Below, one piece after another: positions 10,067 to 19,523 of a DNA stretch of 58,235 nucleotides. Position 1 is the stretch's first letter. Every line of letters begins with the position of its first letter. The notes under the pieces were generated by a model. The model made no database searches. It saw only the letters and a program-made list of their open reading frames with translations, and was not told where the DNA came from. The translations under genes and the position numbers were made by a program. The DNA is from an uncultured Pelagibacteraceae bacterium (GTDB lineage Bacteria; Pseudomonadota; Alphaproteobacteria; Pelagibacterales; AG-422-B15), in the NCBI GenBank assembly GCA_902524795.1, contig CABZEU010000006.1:1-58235 (forward strand), given 5' to 3'.

Positions 10067-10678
10067 ATGAAAAGTATTCATAAGTTCTTTATCTTTCTTG
10101 TGTCACTCTTGGTGTCTTATCACTCGTTAGCCATAAGTAGCACATTGACAGGAATGCAGCTTGGAGATGATGCTGCTCCATTGACTATTGTAGAGTACCG
10201 TTCCTTAACTTGCAGTCATTGTGCAGATTTCAGCAATAATATTTTTCCAGAAATTAAAGAAAAATATATTGATACAGGAAAAATTAAATTTGAGGTCAGG
10301 CCCTTTGCGTTGAATGCAATTGATTTAAATGCTTTTAAATTATTACACTGCACAGATGAAAAAGATTTTTTTGCTATGGAAAAACTTTTATTTCAGGATC
10401 AAAAAAAGTGGATTGTTACAAAACAAAGTGACCGAGTGTTAGAAAACAGTACAGATGCATTAAGAACATATTCTACATTATTCAGCATTTCTGAGGACGA
10501 ATTCAATTCCTGTATGGAAAATGAAGAAATAACAGATTTTATTTTGACAATGAGAATAGATGCTGTTGAGAATTATGATGTTTCCTCTACCCCATCTTTT
10601 ATTATAGATGGAGACCTTTATTCGGGAAATATGTCTTTTTCAGAGTTTGAAAAAATAATTGAGAAAAAAATTAATTAA
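10067..10678 (+). CDS. DsbA-family periplasmic thiol oxidoreductase
   Basis: The protein is read from ATG 10067 (203 residues) because this gives a proper signal peptide, a Lys-containing start followed by FFIFLVSLLVSYHSLA; an in-frame TTG at 10022 would prepend residues unlike a leader. The mature part has the thioredoxin-fold active site Cys-Ser-His-Cys in RSLTCSHCADF and the cis-Pro loop VSSTPSFIIDG. It probably oxidises or shuffles disulfides in the periplasm. Its stop overlaps the smc start by one base (TAATG). The dciA-dsbA-smc order is familiar from other alphaproteobacteria. Confidence 0.9.
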   Translation: MKSIHKFFIFLVSLLVSYHSLAISSTLTGMQLGDDAAPLTIVEYRSLTCSHCADFSNNIFPEIKEKYIDTGKIKFEVRPFALNAIDLNAFKLLHCTDEKDFFAMEKLLFQDQKKWIVTKQSDRVLENSTDALRTYSTLFSISEDEFNSCMENEEITDFILTMRIDAVENYDVSSTPSFIIDGDLYSGNMSFSEFEKIIEKKIN

Positions 10679-13272
10679 TGAAATTTAAAAAAATTAAAAT
10701 CTTAGGCTTTAAATCTTTTGTTGACCCAACTGAGTTAAATATTGAACAAGGTCTTACCGGGATTGTGGGCCCTAACGGATGTGGTAAATCTAATGTAGTT
10801 GAATCGTTAAGATGGTGTATGGGAGAAACATCAGCAAAAAGTATGAGGGGCTCGGGAATGGAAGATGTGATTTTCTCAGGTACCGCAGATAGACCATCAA
10901 GAAATAATGCTGAAGTCACAATTTATTTAGATAATGAAGATAGAAAGGCGCCATCAGAATTTAATGATCAAACAGAAATTCAAGTAAGAAGAAAAATTGA
11001 GGTAGAAAGAGGTTCTGATTACAAAATTAACGGCAAAGATGTTAGAGCAAGAGACGTACAGAGACTGTTTGCAGACCTTTCTACTGGAGCTCACTCACCA
11101 TCACTTATTAGCCAAGGACGAGTTGGGGCCTTAATAAATGCAAAACCAATAGACAGAAGGTCAGTATTGGAAGAAGCGGCTGGGATTTCTGGCCTTCACT
11201 CAAGAAGACATGAGGCAGAACTAAAACTCAAAGGTGCTGAAAATAATCTCCAGCGAGTTAAAGACTTGATGAAACAACTAAATACTCAAATAAACAATCT
11301 TAAAAAACAAGCAGAACAAGCAGAAACTTACCGATCCATCTCCTCTGAAATCAGTAAATTAGAGGGCATAGTGCTGTTTTTAAAATGGACCTCATTAAAG
11401 GAGTCTTTCGAAAAGTCTGACGAGGATTTGAAAACAAGTGAATCACAAATTCAAAAATCTACTCTAGAGGTTACCCAAGCAACTAACGAGCAACTAAAAT
11501 CTAATGAGAAGATAAAGCCTCTAAGAGAGAAAGAGATTGAAGCCGCTGCCAAGCTTAATCGAATTAATCTTGAGAGAGACGCTCTGGATCAGGAAGAGGA
11601 AAGAATTAAAGATGAAAAGAGAAACCTCGAAAATTCGATTCAACAAATAATTAGTGATAATGAAAGAGAGCAATTTCAGCTTGAGGACGCAATCAAAGAC
11701 CTTGAGGCATTAAAATCTAGAAGAGATACAGAAGATAATGGCCAAAATAAAAATGAAATAAGCAACGAAACAATAGACCAACTAAAAGTAGAAAAAGAAA
11801 AATTAGAAGCAAAAATCATAGATCTAGATCAAGAGATAGAACAGTACAATCAAATAAAAAACTCTAAAAGAGATGAATGGCAAGATACGCTCATAACTTC
11901 AGAAAACTTAAAATCACGTGAGTCAACTCTCAAGGAAGTTGAAGGCTATGATGATCCAAAAAACTGGACATCTAAGTTTAAGGAGAAATTCTACTTCCAC
12001 TTAAAAGAGATAACGGAAAAGGTAAAAAGTGCAAATCAGGTATCTCAAGAAGCAAGAATTGTCTACGATAGGTCGAGTAATGAAGCTAAAAAAGCCGCAA
12101 CCTTGTCATTGGAACTAAGAGAACAACTAAGACAAAAAGATGTTGAACAAAAGCAAAGTGATTGGACCTATGAATATCAAAGATTAAGTAAAACAATTAG
12201 ATCGTCCAAAGAGCAGATAGAAAAATTAGCATCAAGGAAAATAAAATCTGAAGAAGAATTGAAAAAAATTTCAAATAGGCCTGAAGAAATTGCTCAACGA
12301 AGAGGGCAATTGATTGAAACAAAAGGGTTTGCAGAAACAGAAAGGCAGTTTGCTGCCGATAGACTTGCTGAGGCGGATAATGAGCTCAAAAAAATCGAGG
12401 CCAAACTTAGGAAAGCACAAAATGATTTGGCTAATATTAGAGAGTCAAAAGGAAGAACAGAAGCTACAAAAGAATTAGCAGAATCCAGATTGAAAGAGTT
12501 AGAAGATGAGTCAAAAGAAAAGTTTAATTGTGTACCACATGACATCGTAAGCGTTTTAAATATTGCCGAAGACCTGGATACGATGAAAACCAATGCGGAC
12601 AGGACTGAAATGAGATTAGACAGATTAAAGCAACAACGTGAAACAATGGGTGCAGTAAATTTAAGAGCTGATTTAGAAACAAAAGAAATCGATGATGAAT
12701 TAGAAAACATGACAAAAGAAAAAGAAGATCTCGAAAGCGCAATTAAAAAAATGAGAGTCTCAATTGAAGATTTAAATAAAGAAGGTAGGACAAGGTTATT
12801 GAAAGCTTTCGATACTGTAAATAGTCACTTTAAAGATGTATTTGTAAAATTATTTAATGGAGGCAAGGCTCATCTTGAGCTTATTGACTCGGATGATCCG
12901 TTAGAAGCTGGATTAGAAATGATGGTAAGTCCGCCAGGTAAAAAATTGCAATCGATGTCTCTTCTTTCAGGTGGAGAGCAAGCTCTTACTGCACTATCAT
13001 TAATATTTGCAGTTTTTCTTACCAACCCATCACCGATTTGTGTACTTGATGAGGTCGATGCTCCACTGGATGACGCTAACGTAGAGAGATTCTGTGGCTT
13101 ATTAGATAGCATAACAGACAAGACCAATACTAAGTTTTTAATAATAACACACCACGCCCTGACCATGTCTAGAATGGACAGACTATTTGGTGTTACAATG
13201 GCTGAGCGAGGAGTTAGTCAAATAGTCTCCGTAGATCTTAAGAAAGCTGAGGAAATTGGAGCAGTTGCTTAA
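10678..13272 (+). CDS. smc: Chromosome segregation ATPase SMC, short form without recognisable hinge
   Basis: SMC organises and separates chromosomes as an ATP-gated ring. The heads are intact: Walker A GPNGCGKS at 31-38, LISQGRVGALI, the signature LLSGGEQALTAL near 762-773, Walker B VLDEVDAPLDDANVERF near 789, and THH of the H-loop. The protein is only 864 residues, against about 1,150 usually. Between the heads I see coiled coil, broken at residues 421-440 (VEGYDDPKNWTSKFKEKFYF), the exact midpoint, where canonical SMC has a globular hinge of about 150-170 residues. No reading-frame break is visible. The stop directly abuts the atpI start. Confidence 0.93.
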   Translation: MKFKKIKILGFKSFVDPTELNIEQGLTGIVGPNGCGKSNVVESLRWCMGETSAKSMRGSGMEDVIFSGTADRPSRNNAEVTIYLDNEDRKAPSEFNDQTEIQVRRKIEVERGSDYKINGKDVRARDVQRLFADLSTGAHSPSLISQGRVGALINAKPIDRRSVLEEAAGISGLHSRRHEAELKLKGAENNLQRVKDLMKQLNTQINNLKKQAEQAETYRSISSEISKLEGIVLFLKWTSLKESFEKSDEDLKTSESQIQKSTLEVTQATNEQLKSNEKIKPLREKEIEAAAKLNRINLERDALDQEEERIKDEKRNLENSIQQIISDNEREQFQLEDAIKDLEALKSRRDTEDNGQNKNEISNETIDQLKVEKEKLEAKIIDLDQEIEQYNQIKNSKRDEWQDTLITSENLKSRESTLKEVEGYDDPKNWTSKFKEKFYFHLKEITEKVKSANQVSQEARIVYDRSSNEAKKAATLSLELREQLRQKDVEQKQSDWTYEYQRLSKTIRSSKEQIEKLASRKIKSEEELKKISNRPEEIAQRRGQLIETKGFAETERQFAADRLAEADNELKKIEAKLRKAQNDLANIRESKGRTEATKELAESRLKELEDESKEKFNCVPHDIVSVLNIAEDLDTMKTNADRTEMRLDRLKQQRETMGAVNLRADLETKEIDDELENMTKEKEDLESAIKKMRVSIEDLNKEGRTRLLKAFDTVNSHFKDVFVKLFNGGKAHLELIDSDDPLEAGLEMMVSPPGKKLQSMSLLSGGEQALTALSLIFAVFLTNPSPICVLDEVDAPLDDANVERFCGLLDSITDKTNTKFLIITHHALTMSRMDRLFGVTMAERGVSQIVSVDLKKAEEIGAVA

Positions 13273-13557
13273 ATGTCATCTGAACAGAATGAAATTCGTA
13301 ACCTGCGAGAAAAAATTCAAGCAGCTAAAAAGTCATCCTCAACAGACGACCTCACAAATACTCCTAAACCCATAGGAAAAATCATGAAAGTAGTGGTAGA
13401 AATTGTCGCAGCAATGGCCGTTGGCCTTGGTATTGGGATCTTAGTAGACAATTATTTTGAGACCCGACCCTTATTTATAATTATCTTCTTCCTGTTGGGA
13501 AGTGCAGCGGGAATTCTTAATGTTTTTAGGGTTGCAAAAAGCCTTCAAAATAACTAA
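13273..13557 (+). CDS. atpI: ATP synthase accessory protein I
   Basis: This 94-residue protein has a charged, coiled N-terminus and two transmembrane helices (VVVEIVAAMAVGLGIGILVD and FIIIFFLLGSAAGILNVFR), as in AtpI/AtpZ proteins, which help assemble the c-ring or supply Mg. It begins directly after the smc stop codon and precedes atpB by 11 bp, opening the F0 part of the ATP synthase operon. Confidence 0.88.
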   Translation: MSSEQNEIRNLREKIQAAKKSSSTDDLTNTPKPIGKIMKVVVEIVAAMAVGLGIGILVDNYFETRPLFIIIFFLLGSAAGILNVFRVAKSLQNN

Positions 13558-13568
13558 AAATTAATTCA

Positions 13569-14309
13569 ATGGTTGCAGATAACCCTATAGATCCAATACA
13601 TCAGTTTGAAATCTCTAAAATTGCTGAGATGCAAATAGCTGGTATAGACATTTCATTTACCAATTCATCTCTATTTATGGTCTTTGCGATTGTAGCCACA
13701 ATGACACTTTTTATTTTAGGCTTATCAAAACGGTCCATTATTCCTAACAGAATGCAAATGTTATCCGAACTATCCTACAATTTTATTGCCAACATGTTGC
13801 GTGATCAGGTCGGAGATCAAGGGAGAGCTTATTTCCCATTTATTTTTTCTTTGTTCATGTTTATTTTCTTTTGTAATTTTATAGGTCTTATTCCTTATAC
13901 ATTCACAGTAACAAGTCATCTTATTGTTACCTTCGCATTTGCTGGATTAATTTTTCTAGCGGTAACTATAATCGGTTTCATGAAGAACGGCCTTGGTTAT
14001 CTTAGAATATTCTATCCATCAGGGATTCCAATATTTCTTGCACCTCTTATTGTTCCAATAGAAATTATATCTTATTTATCCAAGCCAATCAGTTTATCAG
14101 TAAGATTGTGCGCTAACATGCTTGCAGGTCACAGTATATTAAAAATCTTTGCAGGGTTTATTGTGATGCTTGGTTTTCTTGGATTTGCTCCATTGATATT
14201 TCTTGTAGTTTTATATGCACTTGAAACATTAATTGCAGCTCTTCAAGCATATATATTTACTATTTTAACTTGTATCTATTTAAATGACGCCCTTCATCCG
14301 GATCATTAA
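13569..14309 (+). CDS. atpB: ATP synthase F0 subunit a
   Basis: Subunit a forms the proton half-channels against the rotating c-ring. The 246-residue protein has about six membrane segments and the family signature SLSVRLCANMLAGHSILK with the essential Arg at about residue 179. Further hallmarks are FCNFIGLIPYTFTVTSHL and the C-terminal ALETLIAALQAYIFTILTC. It lies between atpI and atpE. As is usual in alphaproteobacteria, the F0 genes are separate from the F1 genes, none of which is present in this window. Confidence 0.97.
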   Translation: MVADNPIDPIHQFEISKIAEMQIAGIDISFTNSSLFMVFAIVATMTLFILGLSKRSIIPNRMQMLSELSYNFIANMLRDQVGDQGRAYFPFIFSLFMFIFFCNFIGLIPYTFTVTSHLIVTFAFAGLIFLAVTIIGFMKNGLGYLRIFYPSGIPIFLAPLIVPIEIISYLSKPISLSVRLCANMLAGHSILKIFAGFIVMLGFLGFAPLIFLVVLYALETLIAALQAYIFTILTCIYLNDALHPDH

Positions 14310-14564
<255 letters not shown>

Positions 14565-14570
14565 AACAGA

Positions 14571-15119
14571 ATGAAATTTATTCTTAGAATTTTTATTTTT
14601 GTTTTGCCTTTATCTAGAGCTTATGCTGAAGGTCAGGAATCCGCTGGCCTTCCGCAAATGGATATTTCAACCTTCCCGTCACAATTATTTTGGCTGATAA
14701 TTACTTTTACAGCTTTGTATTTATTCATGTGGAAATTTGTGATTCCAAGGTTGAGCACAACAATAGAAGAAAGAAAAGACAAAATTTCTAATGATATCAA
14801 TGATGCTGAAAATCTAAATTCTGAAGCAAGTAAAATTTTGGAACATTATGACGATAAAATGAACTCAGCATCTCTTGAGTCCAACAAAATTGTCTCAAGT
14901 TCTAAAGCTACAATGAATGAATACTTAGATAAATTAAAAAAAGATAATGAGATCAAGATTAATGAAATGATTACTGAGTCTGAAAAGAAAATTCATCAAC
15001 AAAAACAGCAATCTGAACAGGAAATAAAAAAAGCTACAATAGAAACTATAAAGTCTATCGTTTCAAAGTATGTTGAAATAATTCCGAGTGATGATGAAAT
15101 ATCAAAAAAACTTAATTAA
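14571..15119 (+). CDS. atpF': ATP synthase F0 subunit b' (with signal-peptide-like N-terminus)
   Basis: This 182-residue b-type stator subunit has the b' hallmark LPQMDISTFPSQLFWLIITF, then a long charged coiled coil to the C-terminus. Together with the next gene it makes the b/b' heterodimer typical of alphaproteobacteria and chloroplasts. Unusually, residues 1-20 read like a cleavable signal peptide (MKFILRIFIFVLPLSRAYA) before the normal start of the subunit. Initiation at the internal Met of LPQMD would delete part of the conserved block, so the longer form is kept. Confidence 0.92.
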   Translation: MKFILRIFIFVLPLSRAYAEGQESAGLPQMDISTFPSQLFWLIITFTALYLFMWKFVIPRLSTTIEERKDKISNDINDAENLNSEASKILEHYDDKMNSASLESNKIVSSSKATMNEYLDKLKKDNEIKINEMITESEKKIHQQKQQSEQEIKKATIETIKSIVSKYVEIIPSDDEISKKLN

Positions 15120-15137
15120 TATGGAAAGTCATAAGTA

Positions 15138-15632
15138 ATGTCATCTTTATTGTCTGATCCTTCCTTTTGGGTTTTTATTGCATTTCTAATTTTTATTGCA
15201 GTTGCACTTTTCATAAAAGCACCTTCAATGATAGCTAAGCTTCTTGATGGTGAAATTGAAAATATTAAATCTGAGCTAGATAATGCAAGAAAACTGAAGG
15301 AGGAAGCGAATTCCCTCGTTGCTGAATACGAAAGAAAAGTTCAGTCAGCAGATGAAGAAGCAAACAATATCATAAATCAGGCAAAGGAAATTGCAAAGAA
15401 TCATGAAGAAACCTCTAAAGCTAAAGCAGAAGAGTTCATCAAAAGGGCTGAACAACAAGCAATCGAGAAAATATCAAGAGCAGAAAAAGTAGCGATTTCT
15501 GCAGTAAATGAAGAGATAGTTGCAAATTCTATCAATATTGCTGAAAAGATTATCATTGAAAATATTAACGAACAAAGCTCAAAAAAATTAGTAGAGCAAT
15601 CAATAAGCCAGATAAATAAGCTCAAGACATAA
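15138..15632 (+). CDS. atpF: ATP synthase F0 subunit b
   Basis: This 164-residue peripheral-stalk subunit has one N-terminal membrane helix (FWVFIAFLIFIAVALFI) followed by KAPSMIAKLLDGEIENIKSEL and an Ala/Glu/Lys-rich coiled coil that reaches to the F1 head. It is the last F0 gene; the next gene, thrB, starts 42 bp downstream on the same strand with no hairpin terminator visible between them. Confidence 0.95.
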   Translation: MSSLLSDPSFWVFIAFLIFIAVALFIKAPSMIAKLLDGEIENIKSELDNARKLKEEANSLVAEYERKVQSADEEANNIINQAKEIAKNHEETSKAKAEEFIKRAEQQAIEKISRAEKVAISAVNEEIVANSINIAEKIIIENINEQSSKKLVEQSISQINKLKT

Positions 15633-15674
15633 ATTATTACTTAATTAACTTATTCTGAGCTATAAATATAGTTT

Positions 15675-16637
15675 ATGGCTGTATATACACAAATATCAAT
15701 TGATGAACTCAATCATTTTCTGAGTAAATATAACATTGATAATATAAATGAGTTCAGTGGTATCAAAGGTGGAACTTCAAATTCAAACTACCTACTCACT
15801 GCAGACAATAAAAAATTTATTCTGACCATTTTTGAGGAAAGAACAAATCAAGAGAACTTGCCATTTTATTTTGATTTAATGAATCATCTTAATGCCCATG
15901 ATATCAAATGCCCTGAAGTCATTAAGGATAAGCAAGGTAATTTCTCAAATTTTATTAAAGAAAAGCATGCTGTTATTACTTCATTCTTAACAGGCAGTTC
16001 TCTAGAGAAAATAAAACCTATTCATTGTTCTAATTTAGGGTTAACCATTGCTAAAATGCATAATGCCTCTGAAAAACTAAATATAAAAAGAGAAAATGAG
16101 CTGGGTTTTAACAAGCTTGGTAATATTATTGAAAAGTTACAGACTTTTAAAAAACAAATAGATATTGAGGCAATGAGATTTATTGAGGGTGAATTCTTGT
16201 TTTTATCAAAAGAAATAAATAAAGACTTACCGTCGGGTATTATTCATGCAGACTTATTTCCTGACAATATTTTTTTTGAAGAAAACAGTCTAACAGGTAT
16301 CATTGACTTTTATTTTTCGTGTAATGATTTTTATGCATATGAGATTGCGATTTGTCTCAATGCTTGGTGTTTTGAGGAAAATAATAATGAATTTAATCCA
16401 ACCAAGGCTAAATACCTGTTAGGAAGTTATAATCAAGAACGAAAATTCTCTGATGAAGAAGTTGAAGCTCTACCTCTATTAGCAAGAGCATCTGCATTAA
16501 GATATTTACTAACAAGACTTCTTGATTTTTATTCTCATGAAGACAGTGATTTAATTTTGAAAAAAGATCCCAATGAGTATATTTCTAAGTTGAAATTTCA
16601 TCAGTCGGTGAGAAAAGCCAGTGAATATGGACTCTGA
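15675..16637 (+). CDS. thrB: Homoserine kinase (ThrB, APH-fold type)
   Basis: This enzyme phosphorylates homoserine in the last-but-one step to threonine. The 320-residue protein belongs to the aminoglycoside-phosphotransferase-fold homoserine kinases common in alphaproteobacteria, rather than the GHMP type: it has the nucleotide loop GGTSNSNYLL, the catalytic HADLFPDNIFF and the metal-binding GIIDFYFSCNDF. The next enzyme, ThrC, is encoded 1.5 kb away on the opposite strand. It overlaps rnhA by 11 bp. Confidence 0.94.
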   Translation: MAVYTQISIDELNHFLSKYNIDNINEFSGIKGGTSNSNYLLTADNKKFILTIFEERTNQENLPFYFDLMNHLNAHDIKCPEVIKDKQGNFSNFIKEKHAVITSFLTGSSLEKIKPIHCSNLGLTIAKMHNASEKLNIKRENELGFNKLGNIIEKLQTFKKQIDIEAMRFIEGEFLFLSKEINKDLPSGIIHADLFPDNIFFEENSLTGIIDFYFSCNDFYAYEIAICLNAWCFEENNNEFNPTKAKYLLGSYNQERKFSDEEVEALPLLARASALRYLLTRLLDFYSHEDSDLILKKDPNEYISKLKFHQSVRKASEYGL

Positions 16638-17061
16638 TATCTTGCATATATATACAGATGGAGCTTGCTCTGGAAATCCTGGACGAGGTGGTTGGGGAGT
16701 TTATATTCAAAAAGGTAAAGAAAAAATTGAGTTAAATGGGTCTGATAAAAGTACAACCAATAATAGAATGGAATTATTAGCTGTTATTCAAGCTCTTCGG
16801 TATGTTGATAAAAACTCTAAAATAAAACTTTTTACAGATTCAAAATACGTGATGCAAGGTATCCAGGAATGGATTTTAAAATGGAAAACAAACAATTGGA
16901 AAACTTCAAACAAAAAAGATGTCAAAAATAAAGATCTTTGGATGGATCTTGACGAACTTGTTGAACTACATAATATTGACTGGATATGGGTTAAGGGCCA
17001 TTCTGGTCACTTTGGAAATGAAATAGCTGATAAATTAGCTACTTCTGCAATATCAAATTAG
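16627..17061 (+). CDS. rnhA: Ribonuclease HI
   Basis: RNase HI degrades RNA in RNA-DNA hybrids. The four catalytic acids are visible in order: IYTDGACSGNPG, NNRMELLAVIQAL, LFTDSKYVMQGI and GNEIADKLA, with the WVKGHSGH loop before the last. ATG 16627 is preferred over the GTG two codons upstream because the family usually starts shortly before the first strand. The start overlaps thrB and the stop overlaps the convergent peroxiredoxin by 4 bp. With rnhB at 6.6 kb both RNase H classes are present. Confidence 0.96.
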   Translation: MDSDILHIYTDGACSGNPGRGGWGVYIQKGKEKIELNGSDKSTTNNRMELLAVIQALRYVDKNSKIKLFTDSKYVMQGIQEWILKWKTNNWKTSNKKDVKNKDLWMDLDELVELHNIDWIWVKGHSGHFGNEIADKLATSAISN

Positions 17062-17543
17062 ATATTTTCAAGCATATTATCTGCGCTACTAACGCTTACT
17101 TGTCCATCTTCGTCTTCAACAAAAAATTTCTCTATTGTACCGTCATTGATTAATATTGAGCATCTTTGAGTTTTGGTTGATGTACCAAAGCTATCAGGAA
17201 AGTCAGTTCCAATGGATTTTGAAAATTTTGCCTTGCTGTCTGATAAAAATAAAATTTTTCCAATAGATCCTGACATTTCTTCCCAAGCAGACAATGTGAA
17301 TATATCATTTGTAGCAAAGCAAATAACTTCGTCTATTTCCTTAGCTTTCATATCATCAGCTTTTTCTATGAAACCAGGCAAATGATTTCTAGAGCAAGTC
17401 GGTGTGAAAGCGCCAGGAACACCAAACATTACTACTTTCTTATTCATGCAATAGTCTAAAATAGAAAGAGGCTGTGGGCCTTTTTCACTATCCATTCTTA
17501 CAAGTTTAATGTCTGGAATTTTGCTTCCTATCAGATCAACCAT
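17058..17543 (-). CDS. Peroxiredoxin, Prx5 type
   Basis: This 161-residue thiol peroxidase reduces peroxides. The peroxidatic Cys is at about residue 50 in GVPGAFTPTCSRNHLPGF, followed by the Prx5-type segment ICFATNDIFTLSAWEE and the conserved TQRCSILINDG. Two further Cys occur (near residues 32 and 137), but neither is at the usual resolving position, so a one-Cys mechanism using glutathione or glutaredoxin is likely. It lies 9 bp downstream of the GNAT gene on the same strand. Confidence 0.93.
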   Translation of the reverse strand: MVDLIGSKIPDIKLVRMDSEKGPQPLSILDYCMNKKVVMFGVPGAFTPTCSRNHLPGFIEKADDMKAKEIDEVICFATNDIFTLSAWEEMSGSIGKILFLSDSKAKFSKSIGTDFPDSFGTSTKTQRCSILINDGTIEKFFVEDEDGQVSVSSADNMLENI

Positions 17544-17552
17544 AGGCGCATA

Positions 17553-18137
17553 CTATAAATTTTCATCTTTAATACAAGATAAAAGGAGGTGATCCTCCCA
17601 ATTGCCATTTATCTTTAAATACTTTCTTACAAGTCCTTCAATGGCAAAGCCATTGTTTTTCAATGTTTTTAAAGATCGCTTATTGACTGGTAAACATGCA
17701 GCTTCTAACCGATGCAGGTCTAATTCATCAAATACAAACTTCTTAATTAAATTTATTGCCTCACTCATTAAACCTTGACCCATTTTTTGTTCACAAATCC
17801 AATACCCTATTGAACATGATTGCACAACACTTCTTTGAACGTTGTTGATATTTATTTCACCTATTAGATTTTTTGTTTTACTTTCAAAAATTAAAAAAGA
17901 ATAAGCACTGTCATCTAAAGCAAGTTTCTCAAAAAATCTGACTCTTTTTACAAATGAACTTCTTTCAAGTTCAGATGGTGACCATAAAGGTTCCCAGGGT
18001 TTGAGATAAAATTTATTTTTTTCTTTCAATGATGACCAACTTTTCCAATCCTTATATTCTGGAGGTTTTAAAAAAACGTTTTTGCCCTTTAACTCAAATT
18101 CAATTCTCTTTGGGTAATATGTAGTTAAAAAGGACAT
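17553..18137 (-). CDS. GNAT-family N-acetyltransferase, RimJ-like
   Basis: This 194-residue protein has the GNAT fold. It begins with an LKPPEYKDWKSWSSLK segment typical of RimJ/RimL-type acetyltransferases and has the acetyl-CoA site in IGYWICEQKMGQGLMSEAI and the C-terminal LEAACLPVNKRSLKTLKNNGF. Members acetylate N-termini of ribosomal proteins or small amines; the substrate here is not readable. It directly abuts thrC upstream and may be co-transcribed with it. Confidence 0.88.
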   Translation of the reverse strand: MSFLTTYYPKRIEFELKGKNVFLKPPEYKDWKSWSSLKEKNKFYLKPWEPLWSPSELERSSFVKRVRFFEKLALDDSAYSFLIFESKTKNLIGEININNVQRSVVQSCSIGYWICEQKMGQGLMSEAINLIKKFVFDELDLHRLEAACLPVNKRSLKTLKNNGFAIEGLVRKYLKINGNWEDHLLLSCIKDENL

Positions 18138-19523
18138 TTAATTTTTATTCTCTAAAATAAATTTTTTCACTTCATCTGTATTATTTTTGATGGCGTAAAT
18201 TTTTTCTTTTTCACTAAATAAATCCTTGTAATTACCTAATAAATCAAGGTTTTTTCCAACAGCCATTTCAACTGTTTCTGAAAACTTTACAGGATGAGCA
18301 GTTGATAATGTGAAATTCATGTGATCACTGTCATTTGTCTTTCTTGAGGCATTTATGCCAGTAGCTGTATGAGGATCAATGAGGTATGAGTGAGTTTCAT
18401 GAACATTCAATATTATTTTGTCAACATCCTCCTGATATGTACTTACAGATGTAAATATATTTGAAATCATATTTAAATCCTGTTGCTCTACTGTTAATTT
18501 TCCCTTTTCTTCAAATAAATTCATTGCTAATGCTGTTTTTTCATTTGACTGACTCATAATGTCAAATAAAAGCCTTTCAAAGTTACTTGCTATTTGTATA
18601 TCCATACTCGGGCTTGTTGTTTTTTTTACATCTTCTGTTTCGTAAACTCCTGTATTTATAAATTTGTGTAAGATATCATTTTCATTTGTAGCAATGATTA
18701 ACTTATTTATTGGTAGGCCCATCTTATAGGATACATATCCTGCATAAATATCACCAAAATTGCCTGTAGGAACAGAGAAATTAACTGTCGGTCTGGATGC
18801 ATCAAAATAATTTATATATGTATAATAATAGTATACGCATTGAATTAATATTCGCGCCCAATTAATCGAATTGACTGCAGATATATTATTTTGAGAACTG
18901 TACTCAGTATCCTTGAGAATATCTTTTACAATTTTTTGACAATCATCAAATGTTCCATTAATTTCACACAAAAAGACATTGCTTTCTTTAACAGTTGACA
19001 TTTGACGTCTTTGAAAATCAGAAATTCTCTTACTAGGATATAAACAAAATATACTTATGTTCTTACTTTTCTTTACTGCATTAATTGCTGCAGATCCAGT
19101 ATCACCAGAAGTAGCAACAATCAAATTTATTTTCTTATTTTCTTTTTCTAAAAAATGATCAAATAAAGGAATAAGTAATTGCATTGCAAAATCTTTAAAT
19201 GCAAGTGTAGGACCATTAAATAATTCAACTATAATCTCGTTATCACTAAATTCTTTAAATGATACAAGATTTTCCGATGAGAACTGCTTTGAATAGGAAG
19301 TATTAATAATATTTTCCAGTTCCATTATAGAAATAAAATCCTTAACAAATGGATAAAGAATTAATTTTGTAAGATCTTTGTAGCTAATATTCTTATCTAC
19401 CTTATGGACATCTATTTGAGGCCAATTCATCGGCACATAAAGTCCCCCGTCCTCAGCTAATCCAGCAAAAAGAACTTTCTTGAAAGTCTCCTCGTTAGTT
19501 CCTCTTGTACTTCTATACTTCAT
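18138..19523 (-). CDS. thrC: Threonine synthase
   Basis: ThrC converts O-phosphohomoserine to threonine with PLP. The 461-residue protein is the long bacterial/yeast type with an N-terminal KYRSTRG leader and the PLP-binding Lys at about 110 in LAFKDFAMQLL, plus ATSGDTGSAAI and FSVPTGNFGDIYAGY. It overlaps the end of the SURF1 gene by 11 bp. A thrC downstream of the ctaE/SURF1 genes is standard in alphaproteobacteria. Confidence 0.97.
   Translation of the reverse strand: MKYRSTRGTNEETFKKVLFAGLAEDGGLYVPMNWPQIDVHKVDKNISYKDLTKLILYPFVKDFISIMELENIINTSYSKQFSSENLVSFKEFSDNEIIVELFNGPTLAFKDFAMQLLIPLFDHFLEKENKKINLIVATSGDTGSAAINAVKKSKNISIFCLYPSKRISDFQRRQMSTVKESNVFLCEINGTFDDCQKIVKDILKDTEYSSQNNISAVNSINWARILIQCVYYYYTYINYFDASRPTVNFSVPTGNFGDIYAGYVSYKMGLPINKLIIATNENDILHKFINTGVYETEDVKKTTSPSMDIQIASNFERLLFDIMSQSNEKTALAMNLFEEKGKLTVEQQDLNMISNIFTSVSTYQEDVDKIILNVHETHSYLIDPHTATGINASRKTNDSDHMNFTLSTAHPVKFSETVEMAVGKNLDLLGNYKDLFSEKEKIYAIKNNTDEVKKFILENKN

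Noticed and set aside
12294..12710. Long antisense open frame (138 codons) inside smc
   Set aside because: Ser/Phe/Leu-rich shadow of the Glu/Lys-rich coiled coil; no start context and the sense frame carries the motifs.
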